Origin: Bacteroidia bacterium
GTDB taxonomy: Bacteria > Bacteroidota > Bacteroidia > B-17B0 > Aurantibacillaceae
Length of the DNA: 64,000 nt
Assembly: GCA_016787705.1 (NCBI GenBank)
Contig: JAEUTP010000019.1
Span: forward strand, 49,932-113,931
Direction of reading: 5' to 3'
Position 1 is the first letter of the stretch. Every line of letters begins with the position of its first letter. The translations under genes were made by a program, and so were the position numbers. Positions 54,303 to 63,300 of the stretch are shown in pieces. The notes under the pieces are model-generated. The model did not search any database, had not been told where the DNA came from, and saw nothing but the letters and a program-made list of their open reading frames with translations.

Positions 54303-56020
54303 TATTTTAATTTTAAAATATGCCCTTTAAAATACGCTTTTTTATCGCCAAGATCAACTTCGAGGCCTTTATAGGGATCTAAAGTATTTATTACTTCATA
54401 TTTGGATGAAAGCGTATCTATTACTTTTTTCTCACTTAATATCCGGCAGGGATAAGATGCTTCATAAATATTTTTTGGAACTATTTGTTTGGTTAAGCGT
54501 TCTTCATCCTGTAAAAACAAATTACGATCTATTACAATGTATCTTATCGAAAGCTCCATCAATGAATTTAGTATTGTATAAGGCTCTTCCAGGTAGGATA
54601 ATACACTTGATAATAATAACACGTTGGGTTTTGTTTTGTTTAACACCTCTTGCGATCTATAATAAAAATACAATTCATTATCTTGTAGTTCTTTTTTTCC
54701 ATAGTCAACAAAATGTCCCTGCTCTACTACATTCCAATTTATACTGGCATTTTTATCCAACAGCTGCCTGTACTGATAATAAACACTTCCAAGAGCACCA
54801 CCAAAATCAAGAATAGATAATTTATTGTTGTTCTCTTTTAAAATAGTTTTAAATAAAGTCAGTAGTTTTTCGTCAAATTCAATTTTATCAAATGTTACCG
54901 AATCGCGTTCAAAAGCTGCCTCACCTTTTTTTACCTTTAATGTGGCCTGTTTTACTTTTTCAAAAATGGCAGTACTGTCATATCCAAGGCATTCTTTTTC
55001 CACTTCCTGCCAATTCTTATAATTACCAAACCAGCCAGATATTTCCTGTTCGGGCTGTTTACGCACTATTTTTTTCACTGCTTGTTTTAACCGGTAAGGC
55101 AAATGTTTAGCAATGTTTGTTTTAATTTTTTGCAGCGGACTTTCTTTTTTTAAATAAGAAGGTGAATTTTTTATTTCATTTTCAATATATAAAAAAGCTT
55201 CCACCGAAGCCGCATCTTCTTTTACTTCAATATCAAAATCAGAAATATTGCCTTGTGCCAGTTCAATATTTTTATTGTAATCGTTCTCAAAACTATTTGT
55301 AGCGTTGGCATCAAAGCCAATATGCTGCGATAAAGATATTTTTGGATATAAAGAAAGTGTATCGTTTAAAACCGCAACAGCCGTCCAGCGAATAGCCCAG
55401 GAGCTTATTTGCCCTTCGTACTGCAGCTTAAGCATATTCTCAAAATTATACCGTCCGCCCAGATTAAATTTATTCATCAATTTACGTTCAATTAACTGAT
55501 CGTATAATTTTTTTCCATCGGGTTCAAATAATTTCCAACGGTTGCGCCATGTGCCCCAGGCAATGGTATCGGGCATATGATTAAAAAAATTAAAACCCTT
55601 GTTGTAATAATAATTCCACGAACCAACGCTTAGCACTTTGGTATTGTCTTTATATTTTTCTAAAGCATCGTTTGTAAATTGTAAAAAGTAAGGCGACGTA
55701 ACAACATCATCTTCTACAACAATAACTTTTTCATATTTTTCGAGCACATAATTTAATCCGGCAATAACAGAGTTTTGCAATCCTTTATTAACTGTGGCTA
55801 TAATAACCTCAACAGAGGCAAATCCTTTAAGGTTGTTACAAATGTTTGCTACCTCATTAATATTTTTAAGATCAGCTTCGGTTGCATTAGCTTTTGCGCC
55901 ATCGCAAAAAATAAACACAGATGATTCTTTAGCCAATACATTACTTTTTAGCGCATTTAAAGTTTTAGTTAAATGTACAGGGCGGTTGTAACAAAATATA
56001 ACTATTGGCGCTAAAGGCAT
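54302..56020 (-). CDS. bifunctional glycosyltransferase / TIGR04325 methyltransferase fusion
   Basis: 572 residues. N-terminal domain (about 1-275) is a GT-A transferase like those of the GNT-I/POMGnT group: IVIFCYNRPVHLTKTLNAL, IVVEDDVVTSPYFLQF and AWGTWRNRWKLF. A linker (about 280-335) is followed by a C-terminal domain (about 338-572) of the TIGR04325 methyltransferase type: GWFGNYKNWQEVEKECLGYDS, KGEAAFERDSVTF, LDFGGALGSVYYQYR and SVLSYLEEPYTIL. No frame break separates the halves. One protein may add a sugar and then methylate it, for instance to cap a chain (inference). Confidence 0.82.
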   Translation of the reverse strand: MPLAPIVIFCYNRPVHLTKTLNALKSNVLAKESSVFIFCDGAKANATEADLKNINEVANICNNLKGFASVEVIIATVNKGLQNSVIAGLNYVLEKYEKVIVVEDDVVTSPYFLQFTNDALEKYKDNTKVLSVGSWNYYYNKGFNFFNHMPDTIAWGTWRNRWKLFEPDGKKLYDQLIERKLMNKFNLGGRYNFENMLKLQYEGQISSWAIRWTAVAVLNDTLSLYPKISLSQHIGFDANATNSFENDYNKNIELAQGNISDFDIEVKEDAASVEAFLYIENEIKNSPSYLKKESPLQKIKTNIAKHLPYRLKQAVKKIVRKQPEQEISGWFGNYKNWQEVEKECLGYDSTAIFEKVKQATLKVKKGEAAFERDSVTFDKIEFDEKLLTLFKTILKENNNKLSILDFGGALGSVYYQYRQLLDKNASINWNVVEQGHFVDYGKKELQDNELYFYYRSQEVLNKTKPNVLLLSSVLSYLEEPYTILNSLMELSIRYIVIDRNLFLQDEERLTKQIVPKNIYEASYPCRILSEKKVIDTLSSKYEVINTLDPYKGLEVDLGDKKAYFKGHILKLK

Positions 56021-56722
56021 TTATTTTAGTTTTTTCCAGATGGTAGTACGTGTAAACACAGATGCGTAAGGCGACGGTCCTTGCTCTCCAATAAGCTTTT
56101 GATAATCTTTTGCCAGCAACGGTTCTGTTTGTGTTAAATAATATTTTCTGTCAGAGTTATCCAACACTAAAAAACCTCCTGCTTTTAATTTGGGCATAGC
56201 ATGTTTAATGCAGGCAGGACGTGAACGTCCATCAATAATAATACAATCAAAATAAATATCCGGATATTGATCAATTACCGAAACATAAGCCTTGTAATTA
56301 AACCCGTAAGACGGTACATCATCCGCCGAATAATGGTCCGGATTGGCAAAATCAGGTGGGGTGAACAGATCGCCTTTCTCCGGCAATACAAAATTGCCTT
56401 TCCAGCTTTTAATGTTTTTTTGTTTAATAGTATCGCTTAATATTTTAAACCATTCTTCATTATGTTCAACGGTAATAATTTCTGCCACACGTTTTGCAAA
56501 AAACAAAGTAGAACCGCCGCCGCCATATTCAAAAACCTTATCGGTACTTTTTAAATTCTTATTTAAAAAATCAATGGCTTGAAAGGTGATCCACGGTTGT
56601 TCGTCGCGCACAGAAGTAGCTCCCGGCTCTAAACTTTTTTTCCAACGAAAAAAATAGTTGAGCGGCGTTCGAAGCCCGTGTTTTTTTGCTTCATCTCGGT
56701 ATAATTTAAATAATCCGTACAT
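56021..56722 (-). CDS. class I SAM methyltransferase-like protein of glycan loci
   Basis: 233 residues. KVFEYGGGGSTLFFAKRVAEIITVEHNEEW is a Rossmann-type SAM-binding region with a Gly-rich loop, and DCIIIDGRSRPACIKHAMPKLKAGGFLVLDNSD follows. Similar proteins lie beside Wzt ATPases in polysaccharide clusters. It may be a methyltransferase or a sugar-modifying relative; a catalytic assignment is not possible. Between the ABC ATPase and the fusion gene, gaps 1 and 0 bases. Confidence 0.72.
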   Translation of the reverse strand: MYGLFKLYRDEAKKHGLRTPLNYFFRWKKSLEPGATSVRDEQPWITFQAIDFLNKNLKSTDKVFEYGGGGSTLFFAKRVAEIITVEHNEEWFKILSDTIKQKNIKSWKGNFVLPEKGDLFTPPDFANPDHYSADDVPSYGFNYKAYVSVIDQYPDIYFDCIIIDGRSRPACIKHAMPKLKAGGFLVLDNSDRKYYLTQTEPLLAKDYQKLIGEQGPSPYASVFTRTTIWKKLK

Positions 56723-56723
56723 G

Positions 56724-57965
56724 TTACTTTAAGGTAAAAGAGTGCTCAATAAAAATGCTTGCCTGGCCTTCGGGTGGTAACTTGCCCGACTTGTAAAAAT
56801 CGCCCGACTCAACTGTAAAAGATCCTGCATCCTGTATCCAGTCTGCAATATCACCATTAACCGTACTGTAAAGTGTAAATGTATATTCACCACTTTTTAA
56901 AGGCAGTTTTGGTGTGGCAATATCAATATTATGTTTGCCTTTTGTTATTTTTTCGAATACCTGGTTGGTTAATTCGTTATTATAATGCGCCACACGTTGC
57001 CCCATGTTATCATCAATACCTAAAGAAAAAATAACGTTTGACAGATCGTTTGTTGCATCAATTTCAATTTCAAAATTTAAATAATCGCCACAATGCGCGG
57101 CAACCACATTTTCGCCTTGTTTATTTTTTAAGTTGAAGGAAGTAAATTTTAATTTACCGTTCCCGCTCCTGTCCGTTCTATCTGAAAGTTTTAATAATTG
57201 TACTTCCTGCGAGGCGCGTAAATAAACAGGGATAACATCTTCAGTTTTTCCGTAAGCCACCATTTCGCCGTTTTTTAAATACAAACACTTATCACATAAA
57301 TTTTGAATGGATGCCATGTTATGGCTTACAAATAAAATAGTGCGGCCGGTAGAGGCTACATCTTTCATTTTACCCAAACACTTTTTTTGAAAAGCAGAAT
57401 CACCAACCGCCAAAACCTCATCCATAATTAAAATCTCCGGATCGAGATGGGCGGCCACTGCAAAGGCAAGGCGCACGTACATACCCGAACTATATCGCTT
57501 TACGGGTGTATCTAAAAATTGTTCTACTTCGCTAAAGGCAACTATCTCATCAAATTTAGAGGTGATCTCTTTTTTGGTCATGCCTAAAATGGCGCCATTT
57601 AAAAAAATATTTTCGCGGCCCGAAAGATCGCCATGAAAACCTGTACCTACTTCCAATAAACTGGCTACACGCCCGTCAATTTCAACCCGGCCTTTTGTAG
57701 GAGCAACAATGCGTGACAATACTTTTAATAACGTTGATTTACCGGCACCGTTACGGCCAATAATGCCAATACGATCGCCTTTATTGATCTCGAAATTAAT
57801 ATTTTGTAAAGCCCAGAATTCTTCTTTGGATGGGCGTTTAAAATTGCCTGATAGTGCTTTTTTGAATGCCGCCGGAATTTTTTCACGCAAAGTATCGTGT
57901 GTTGATTCTTTATGCTTTATAATATATTTTTTGGAAATATTTTCAACCTTGATGGCAACGCTCAT
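56724..57965 (-). CDS. Wzt-type ABC transporter ATPase with C-terminal glycan-binding domain
   Basis: 413 residues. Nucleotide-binding domain (about 1-250): Walker A GRNGAGKSTLLKVLS, signature YSSGMYVRLAFA, Walker B ILIMDEVLAVGDSAF and switch His in FVSHNMAS. The C-terminal Wzt_C-like beta domain (about 270-413, KLKFTSFNLKNKQGENVVAAHCGDYLNFEIEI) recognises the capped end of O-antigen-like chains and couples export to a chain-terminating cap (methyl or other). The matching permease (Wzm) normally sits just before the ATPase, but here an unrelated plus-strand gene follows. The permease must be elsewhere. Confidence 0.9.
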   Translation of the reverse strand: MSVAIKVENISKKYIIKHKESTHDTLREKIPAAFKKALSGNFKRPSKEEFWALQNINFEINKGDRIGIIGRNGAGKSTLLKVLSRIVAPTKGRVEIDGRVASLLEVGTGFHGDLSGRENIFLNGAILGMTKKEITSKFDEIVAFSEVEQFLDTPVKRYSSGMYVRLAFAVAAHLDPEILIMDEVLAVGDSAFQKKCLGKMKDVASTGRTILFVSHNMASIQNLCDKCLYLKNGEMVAYGKTEDVIPVYLRASQEVQLLKLSDRTDRSGNGKLKFTSFNLKNKQGENVVAAHCGDYLNFEIEIDATNDLSNVIFSLGIDDNMGQRVAHYNNELTNQVFEKITKGKHNIDIATPKLPLKSGEYTFTLYSTVNGDIADWIQDAGSFTVESGDFYKSGKLPPEGQASIFIEHSFTLK

Positions 57966-58036
57966 ACCTCGTAAAAATAACTAAATTATATGGTTTTTAT
58001 AACTAATAAATTATAAAAATTTAAAGTCATTTATAC

Positions 58037-58044
58037 TAAATTTG
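58037..58044 (+). promoter_or_regulatory. -7 box abutting the TTG start at 58049
   Basis: TAAATTTG is an exact TAnnTTTG match ending 4 bases before the TTG start. Transcription would begin at the start codon, so the mRNA is likely leaderless. The -33 region is AT-rich without a clear TTG. Confidence 0.5.
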
Positions 58045-58048
58045 CACT

Positions 58049-58618
58049 TTGCATACAATAGAACCATATTTTAACTGGCGGCATTTGTATATAGCTGCAG
58101 ACGATCCGCAATCGCCTTTCTACCAGCGTGATTACAGCGAGTTTGAATATTCAAATACCATTTACAATTTTTATATTCATCCGCAGTGGGATGATATTGG
58201 AAGTGACACCATGTACATTAAAATATTGTTTGTTGATTATCAGGAAAAATATGCCATTATTGAATTTATTGGTGAATGGAATGATGCTATCAATAACGAT
58301 ATTATGCTATTGAAGCGCGATTTTATTGACGACCTTAATTACATGGGCATTAATAAATATATTTTAATTGGTGAGAACGTGCTTAATTTTCATAACAGTG
58401 ATGATAGCTATTATGAGGAATGGTTTGATGATAATGGCGATGATGGCTGGATAGCTTTGATCAATTTCAGGGAACATGTTTTACAGGAATTTAAAAAAGC
58501 GCATATTGATTATTATTTTATTTATGGAGGTGAGCTGGATGATTTTAACTGGCGCAAATTCTCGCCCGGGCAAGTGTTTGGTAATGTGAGCAAGATCATT
58601 TCTAAAAGGCTAACTTGA
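58049..58618 (+). CDS. conserved Bacteroidota hypothetical protein
   Basis: 189 residues, acidic and aromatic, with no signal or membrane helix. HTIEPYFNWRHLYIAADDPQSPFY at the N-terminus and QWDDIGSDTMYIKIL, FIGEWNDAINNDI and NFHNSDDSYYEEWFDDNGDDGWI are segments I recall as conserved in Bacteroidota proteins without a known function. No upstream ATG exists, and TTG 58049 gives the conserved N-terminus. It is followed by a repeat. Confidence 0.75.
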   Translation: MHTIEPYFNWRHLYIAADDPQSPFYQRDYSEFEYSNTIYNFYIHPQWDDIGSDTMYIKILFVDYQEKYAIIEFIGEWNDAINNDIMLLKRDFIDDLNYMGINKYILIGENVLNFHNSDDSYYEEWFDDNGDDGWIALINFREHVLQEFKKAHIDYYFIYGGELDDFNWRKFSPGQVFGNVSKIISKRLT

Positions 58619-58621
58619 TTT

Positions 58622-58675
58622 CAGATTTTAGAAGTCAGATTTAAGATTTAGTGTAAATCTTAAATCTAAAATCTG
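58622..58675 (+). repeat. inverted repeat of AGATTTAAGATTT type
   Basis: AGATTTAAGATTTA (58637-58650) and TAAATCTTAAATCT (58654-58667) are perfect 14-base arms around GTG. Outer arms CAGATTTTAG (58622-58631) and CTAAAATCTG (58666-58675) also pair if the 5-base insert AAGTC is looped out. It lies between two plus-strand genes. It may be a dispersed repeat or attenuator-like stem. Confidence 0.6.
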
Positions 58676-58694
58676 CAATCTTAAATATATTTAT

Positions 58695-59330
58695 ATGGAA
58701 TTTATTGATGAAAGATTAAGTGCTTACAGTGAAAACTTTTCTGAAAAAGAAAGTGATCTTTTAAAAGAACTTAACCGCGAAACAAATTTAAAGGTCAATA
58801 GTCCACGTATGCTTAGTGGCCATATACAAGGGCGTTTATTGAGCTTTTTATCAAAAATGCAGCAACCCGAATTGATACTGGAAATTGGAACTTACACCGG
58901 TTATTCGGCTTTATGTTTAGCAGAAGGGCTAAAAGAAAGCGGCAAATTAATTACAATAGATCCAAATGAAGAAACCAATGCTTTTGCCCAGCGATATTTT
59001 AACCGCTCACCTTTAAAAGACAAGATAAAATTAATTACTGGTCAGGCAGGATATGTAATTCCTGAGCTTAACCAACAAATTGATCTTGTTTTTATTGATG
59101 CGGATAAAAAAAATTACGCGGTTTATTTTGATCTTGTTATTGATAAGGTAAAAAAAGGCGGCTTAATTATTGCCGATAATGTGCTTTGGAGCGGAAAAGT
59201 GATTAAGCATGAAATGGATAAAGATACACTGGCCATACATGATTTTAATAAAAAAGTAAGCGCCGACGATCGCATAGAAACATTATTATTGCCTGTTAGA
59301 GACGGTTTGATGCTGATGCGAAAACGTTAA
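58695..59330 (+). CDS. SAM-dependent O-methyltransferase
   Basis: 211 residues of the COMT/PF01596 type. ILEIGTYTGYSALCLAEGL is the SAM loop, ITIDPNEE the ribose contact, FIDADKKNYAVYFD the metal/catalytic Asp region, and LIIADNVLWSGKV the final core strand. These cytosolic enzymes methylate catechol-like hydroxyls and depend on a divalent metal. Substrate unknown. It follows the repeat element by 19 bases. Confidence 0.9.
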   Translation: MEFIDERLSAYSENFSEKESDLLKELNRETNLKVNSPRMLSGHIQGRLLSFLSKMQQPELILEIGTYTGYSALCLAEGLKESGKLITIDPNEETNAFAQRYFNRSPLKDKIKLITGQAGYVIPELNQQIDLVFIDADKKNYAVYFDLVIDKVKKGGLIIADNVLWSGKVIKHEMDKDTLAIHDFNKKVSADDRIETLLLPVRDGLMLMRKR

Positions 59331-59449
59331 TGCTGACACTTATATTTTAACAAAAAAACACTAAAAAACACAACCTTTACGGGCACAGAACGTAAAAACA
59401 TACAGGAATCAGAACAAATATACGTTTTCATCCCTGTTGCATTATCCCT

Positions 59450-60064
59450 ATGAAAACAAAATTATTAATATCTCTTTTCTTTATTTTAGCCGTTGCTGCT
59501 ATTTCGTTTGCACAAACGACCGATGCACCACTTGAAACACAAATAAAAGACGGTGATATTGTTTTTATAAAGACCAACAAAGCCAATAGTTTTTTACCAA
59601 ATGGCAACAGTAAATTTAATTATGCCGGTGTTGTTTTTATTGAAAGCGATGTGCCAATGGTTTATTATGCTACTGAGCCTTTAAAAAAATGTAATCTCGA
59701 AGAATTCAAAAAAATGTCGATAGGTGGTGAGTTTATGGTGAAGCGACTTATAGAACAGGAAGTACTTACTGCGGATGTGATCACTAAAATGCACAATTGG
59801 GCAACCGCCAAGCTTGGACTGCACTACGACAATAAGATTAATTTAAATAATGACGAATTATATAATGCCGAATTTGTTTGGAAAGTTTATAAATCGTGCC
59901 TCGGCCTGCCTTTATCAGAGCCAAAAGAACTTAAAGAATACAAGATCGAAGACCCTAACGCTAAAGAATTTTTGGAAGATGCTTTTGGTAAAAAGATCTT
60001 TGATGAAAAGATGATAGCCATTGGTGACATCTATCGCTCTACTTTTTTAGAGGAAAAACCTTAA
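59450..60064 (+). CDS. YiiX/YebB-like (NlpC/P60 clan) protein with lost catalytic residues
   Basis: 204 residues. Signal peptide (about 1-21, ISFAQ) and a single YiiX-type domain. DGDIVFIKT, GGEFMVKRL, KLGLHYDN and YNAEFVWKVYKSCLGL line up with the family pattern (GDIIF..., VV+R, GKPYD, YCSE-x-VWK). The catalytic Cys of the family (Y-C-S-E) is Asn139 here and the catalytic His (S-H-T/V-G) is Tyr58 (FNYAGVVF). The fold is kept, activity as a cysteine amidase or peptidase is not expected. It may bind peptidoglycan or lipids without cleavage (inference). It is monocistronic by spacing. Confidence 0.75.
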   Translation: MKTKLLISLFFILAVAAISFAQTTDAPLETQIKDGDIVFIKTNKANSFLPNGNSKFNYAGVVFIESDVPMVYYATEPLKKCNLEEFKKMSIGGEFMVKRLIEQEVLTADVITKMHNWATAKLGLHYDNKINLNNDELYNAEFVWKVYKSCLGLPLSEPKELKEYKIEDPNAKEFLEDAFGKKIFDEKMIAIGDIYRSTFLEEKP

Positions 60065-60107
60065 ATTTTAACATTTACCCCCGTTTAAAACAATGGTCTA
60101 ACCAGTG

Positions 60108-60180
60108 TTGTTATAACACTGTTATAACACTAACATAACCGTAACATAACTGTAACATAACTGTAACAGCGAAGTAACAG
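60108..60180 (+). repeat. tandem array of ~10-11-bp repeats before the M4 protease gene
   Basis: About seven tandem units derived from TGTAACATAAC: GTTATAACACT (twice), TAACATAACC, GTAACATAAC, TGTAACATAAC, then TGTAACAGCG and AAGTAACAG. The unit length is close to one helical turn. It sits 130-200 bases upstream of the secreted protease start. Confidence 0.65.
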
Positions 60181-60307
60181 ACCAAAAAAGCCTCTTTTAA
60201 AGCCATTTTACCCAACTGTTAATTGTATAACATTTTAACAGATTATTTGCTTTTAAAAAAGCGTTTTTATACTTTCATTACAACTAATTTAACCCCCCTG
60301 GTAAAAG

Positions 60308-63300
60308 ATGAAAGTTTTTTATTTAAAAAACGTAATTGCTTTAACATTAATTACATGCAATAGTTTAACCGCGCAAAACAACAATAAGCTAAAAGAGATA
60401 GCTAAAGAATATACTTATAACAGTAACAACCAGGTAAACTTCGTTAAATTAAAGGAAGATTACGTTATAAATGAAGCGCAGGTTGAAGCGTTTTTAAACT
60501 CAGTTGTTTTAAATAACAGCGATGTAAAAGCCGTAAAAATAAAAAGCGAACCCGATCATTTGGGTTATCTTAATTCAAAATACCAATTACACTATAAAAA
60601 TGCAGTAATTAATAATGCTGTAATTATTGTACATTCAAAAAACGGACAGGTTATTTCTATAAATGGTGACCTTAGCCTTATTCAAAAACCTTTAAACTCC
60701 ATAAACTTAAGTGAGAGCGCCGCTTTACAGGCCGCCCTTAAAAAAGTGAATGCGAAAAAATACAAGTGGGAAAATAAAGTAGAAGAAGAACATACAAAAC
60801 AGGTACTTAATAAACCTGATTTTACCTATTATCCAAAAGGCCAATTGGTTTTATTCACTCAGCATACTGTGGCAAAACAGCCAAGCGTACTTTATGCCTA
60901 CAAATTTAATATTTATGCCGAAGAGCCTTTGTACAGGGCTAATGTAATTGTAGATGCAAAAAGCGGTGCCATTTTAGAAGAAGAAAATTTAATATGCCAT
61001 GCAGACGTTACCAATACAGTGGTTACAAAATATAGCGGCACACAAACTGTTACAGCAGATAATAATGGCGGTACTTACCGCTTACGCGAAACTGCCCGTG
61101 GTCTGGGTATAGAGACCTATAATATGCAAAACACCGCCACCTACTCGGCTACCGATTTTACAAACGCTACTACAAACTGGACAGCCGTAAATGTTGATCA
61201 GGCTGCGCGTGACGCACATTGGGGTGCGGAAATGACCTATGATTATTATATGCTTAACCACAGCCGTAACAGTATTGATAATGCCGGTTACAAATTATTA
61301 AGCTACGTGCATTACAATACAAATTACAACAATGCGTTTTGGGATGGCCTACGCATGACCTATGGCGATGGTAACGGAACCACCTTTACTATTTTAACTG
61401 CCCTGGATGTTTGCGGACACGAGATCACACACGGTTTAACTTCTAATACATCTAACCTTACTTACAGTAATGAATCGGGTGCTTTGAACGAAAGTTTCTC
61501 AGATATTTTTGGAACCATGATAGAGAATTATGGCAGGCCAACACAATGGGACTGGAAGATTGGACAAGATATAACCCCAGGCGGACAAGGTATTCGTAAC
61601 ATGAGTAACCCTAATTTATTTCAGGATCCTGACACATACCTTGGAACGTATTGGTATACAGGCACAAACGATAATGGTGGTGTTCATACCAACAGTGGTG
61701 TGAGCAATTACTGGTTTTATTTATTAAGCCAGGGCGGAACAGGAACAAACGATATTAACAATGCATACAATGTTATAGGTATCACCAAAGCATCTGCGGC
61801 ACTGATAGCTTTCAGGGCATTAACAGTTTACTTTACACCCTCTACTAATTATATGGCGGCCCGCGGATATTGTATACAGGCAGCTAAAGATATTTTTGGT
61901 AATTGCAGTAACGAAGTGGTACAAACCACCAATGCCTGGTATGCTGTAGGTGTTGGCCCGGCTTACGCAAGCACTGTAACCTCAAACTTTGTGGCTAACT
62001 CAACTTCTTTTTGTTCAATACCTGCCAGCGTTATCTTTAGTAACACAAGCGTTAACGGCAATACCTACACCTGGAATTTTGGTGATGGCAGCCCGGTTTC
62101 AACTTCTACTAATCCTGCACACACATACACTGCGGCGGGAACTTATACCGTAAAATTAAAAGCTAACGGTTGCCTTACTGCCGTAGATTCCATTACCAAA
62201 CCTTCTTACATTGTTATTAATATTCCAAATAACCCTGTAACAACGGGTGGTTTGCGCTGCGGCACAGGTACGGTTTCATTAAATGCCAGCGGTACTTCAC
62301 AATTATACTGGTATGCTACATCTACTGCAACAGGTACGCCTTTAAACATTGGTACTAATTATGTAACACCCAGTATTGCCGCCAACACCACTTATTATGT
62401 GGTAAATACATCTACCAACGCACCGGTATTTGGCGCTGCTACCAATACATCTATTGGCGCAGGTGGCAATTACAATACTGCCGGCCAATACCAAGTATTT
62501 GATGTGATACAAAACTCCACTTTAAAAACTGCTGTGATGTATGCAAGTACAGCAGGTAACAGAACAGTAGAATTGCGTAATTCCGCCAATGTATTAATAA
62601 CAAGTACCGTTGTAAACTGTGCCATAGGCAGCAATACCGTTAATCTTGATTTTGATTTAACACCGGGTACCGGTTACCGGTTAGGGCTGGGTGGTACAAC
62701 CATTAACGTATACCGTAACAGTGCCGGTGGTGCCTACCCCTATAATATTGGAGGCTTGGTAAGCATCACTGGTTCAAGCGCGGGTGGCGGCTATTATTAT
62801 TTCTTTTATAACTGGCAGGTACAAAAAAATAATTGCACCAGTGCGCCAATCGCAGTAACTGCAACAGTTAACGCTGCCCCTGCTTTAACAGTTAATTCGG
62901 CTACCATTTGCGCAGGCCAAAGTGTAAACTTAAATGCCAGCGCTGCCAGCAACTATACCTGGAGCACAGGCTCTAACGCGGCATTTATAAATGTTAGTCC
63001 GGCAAGTACAACGGTTTACAACCTTACGGCAAGCAATGGCCCTGGTTGTAATGCCAATACAACGGCAACCGTTACAGTTAACTCCAACCCAAATGTAATA
63101 GTTAGCTCAGCAACCGTATGCGAAGGGCAATCGGCCAATTTAACGGCAAATGGCGCAAATTCTTATTCATGGAGTTCAGGACAAAATACATCGGGCATTA
63201 CGGTTACGCCATTAAATAGTACAACTTATACTGTATATGGAACAAGCAATAATTGCTCTACATCGGCTATTGCCAATGTGGTGATTAATATGTTACCAAA

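Noticed and set aside
53355..58049. Prophage or integrative element carrying the glycan locus
   Set aside because: No integrase, transposase, tRNA target or flanking direct repeats were seen. The gene order is that of a resident polysaccharide cluster.
60108..60180. CRISPR array
   Set aside because: Units are only 10-11 bases, without spacers, and no cas genes are present.
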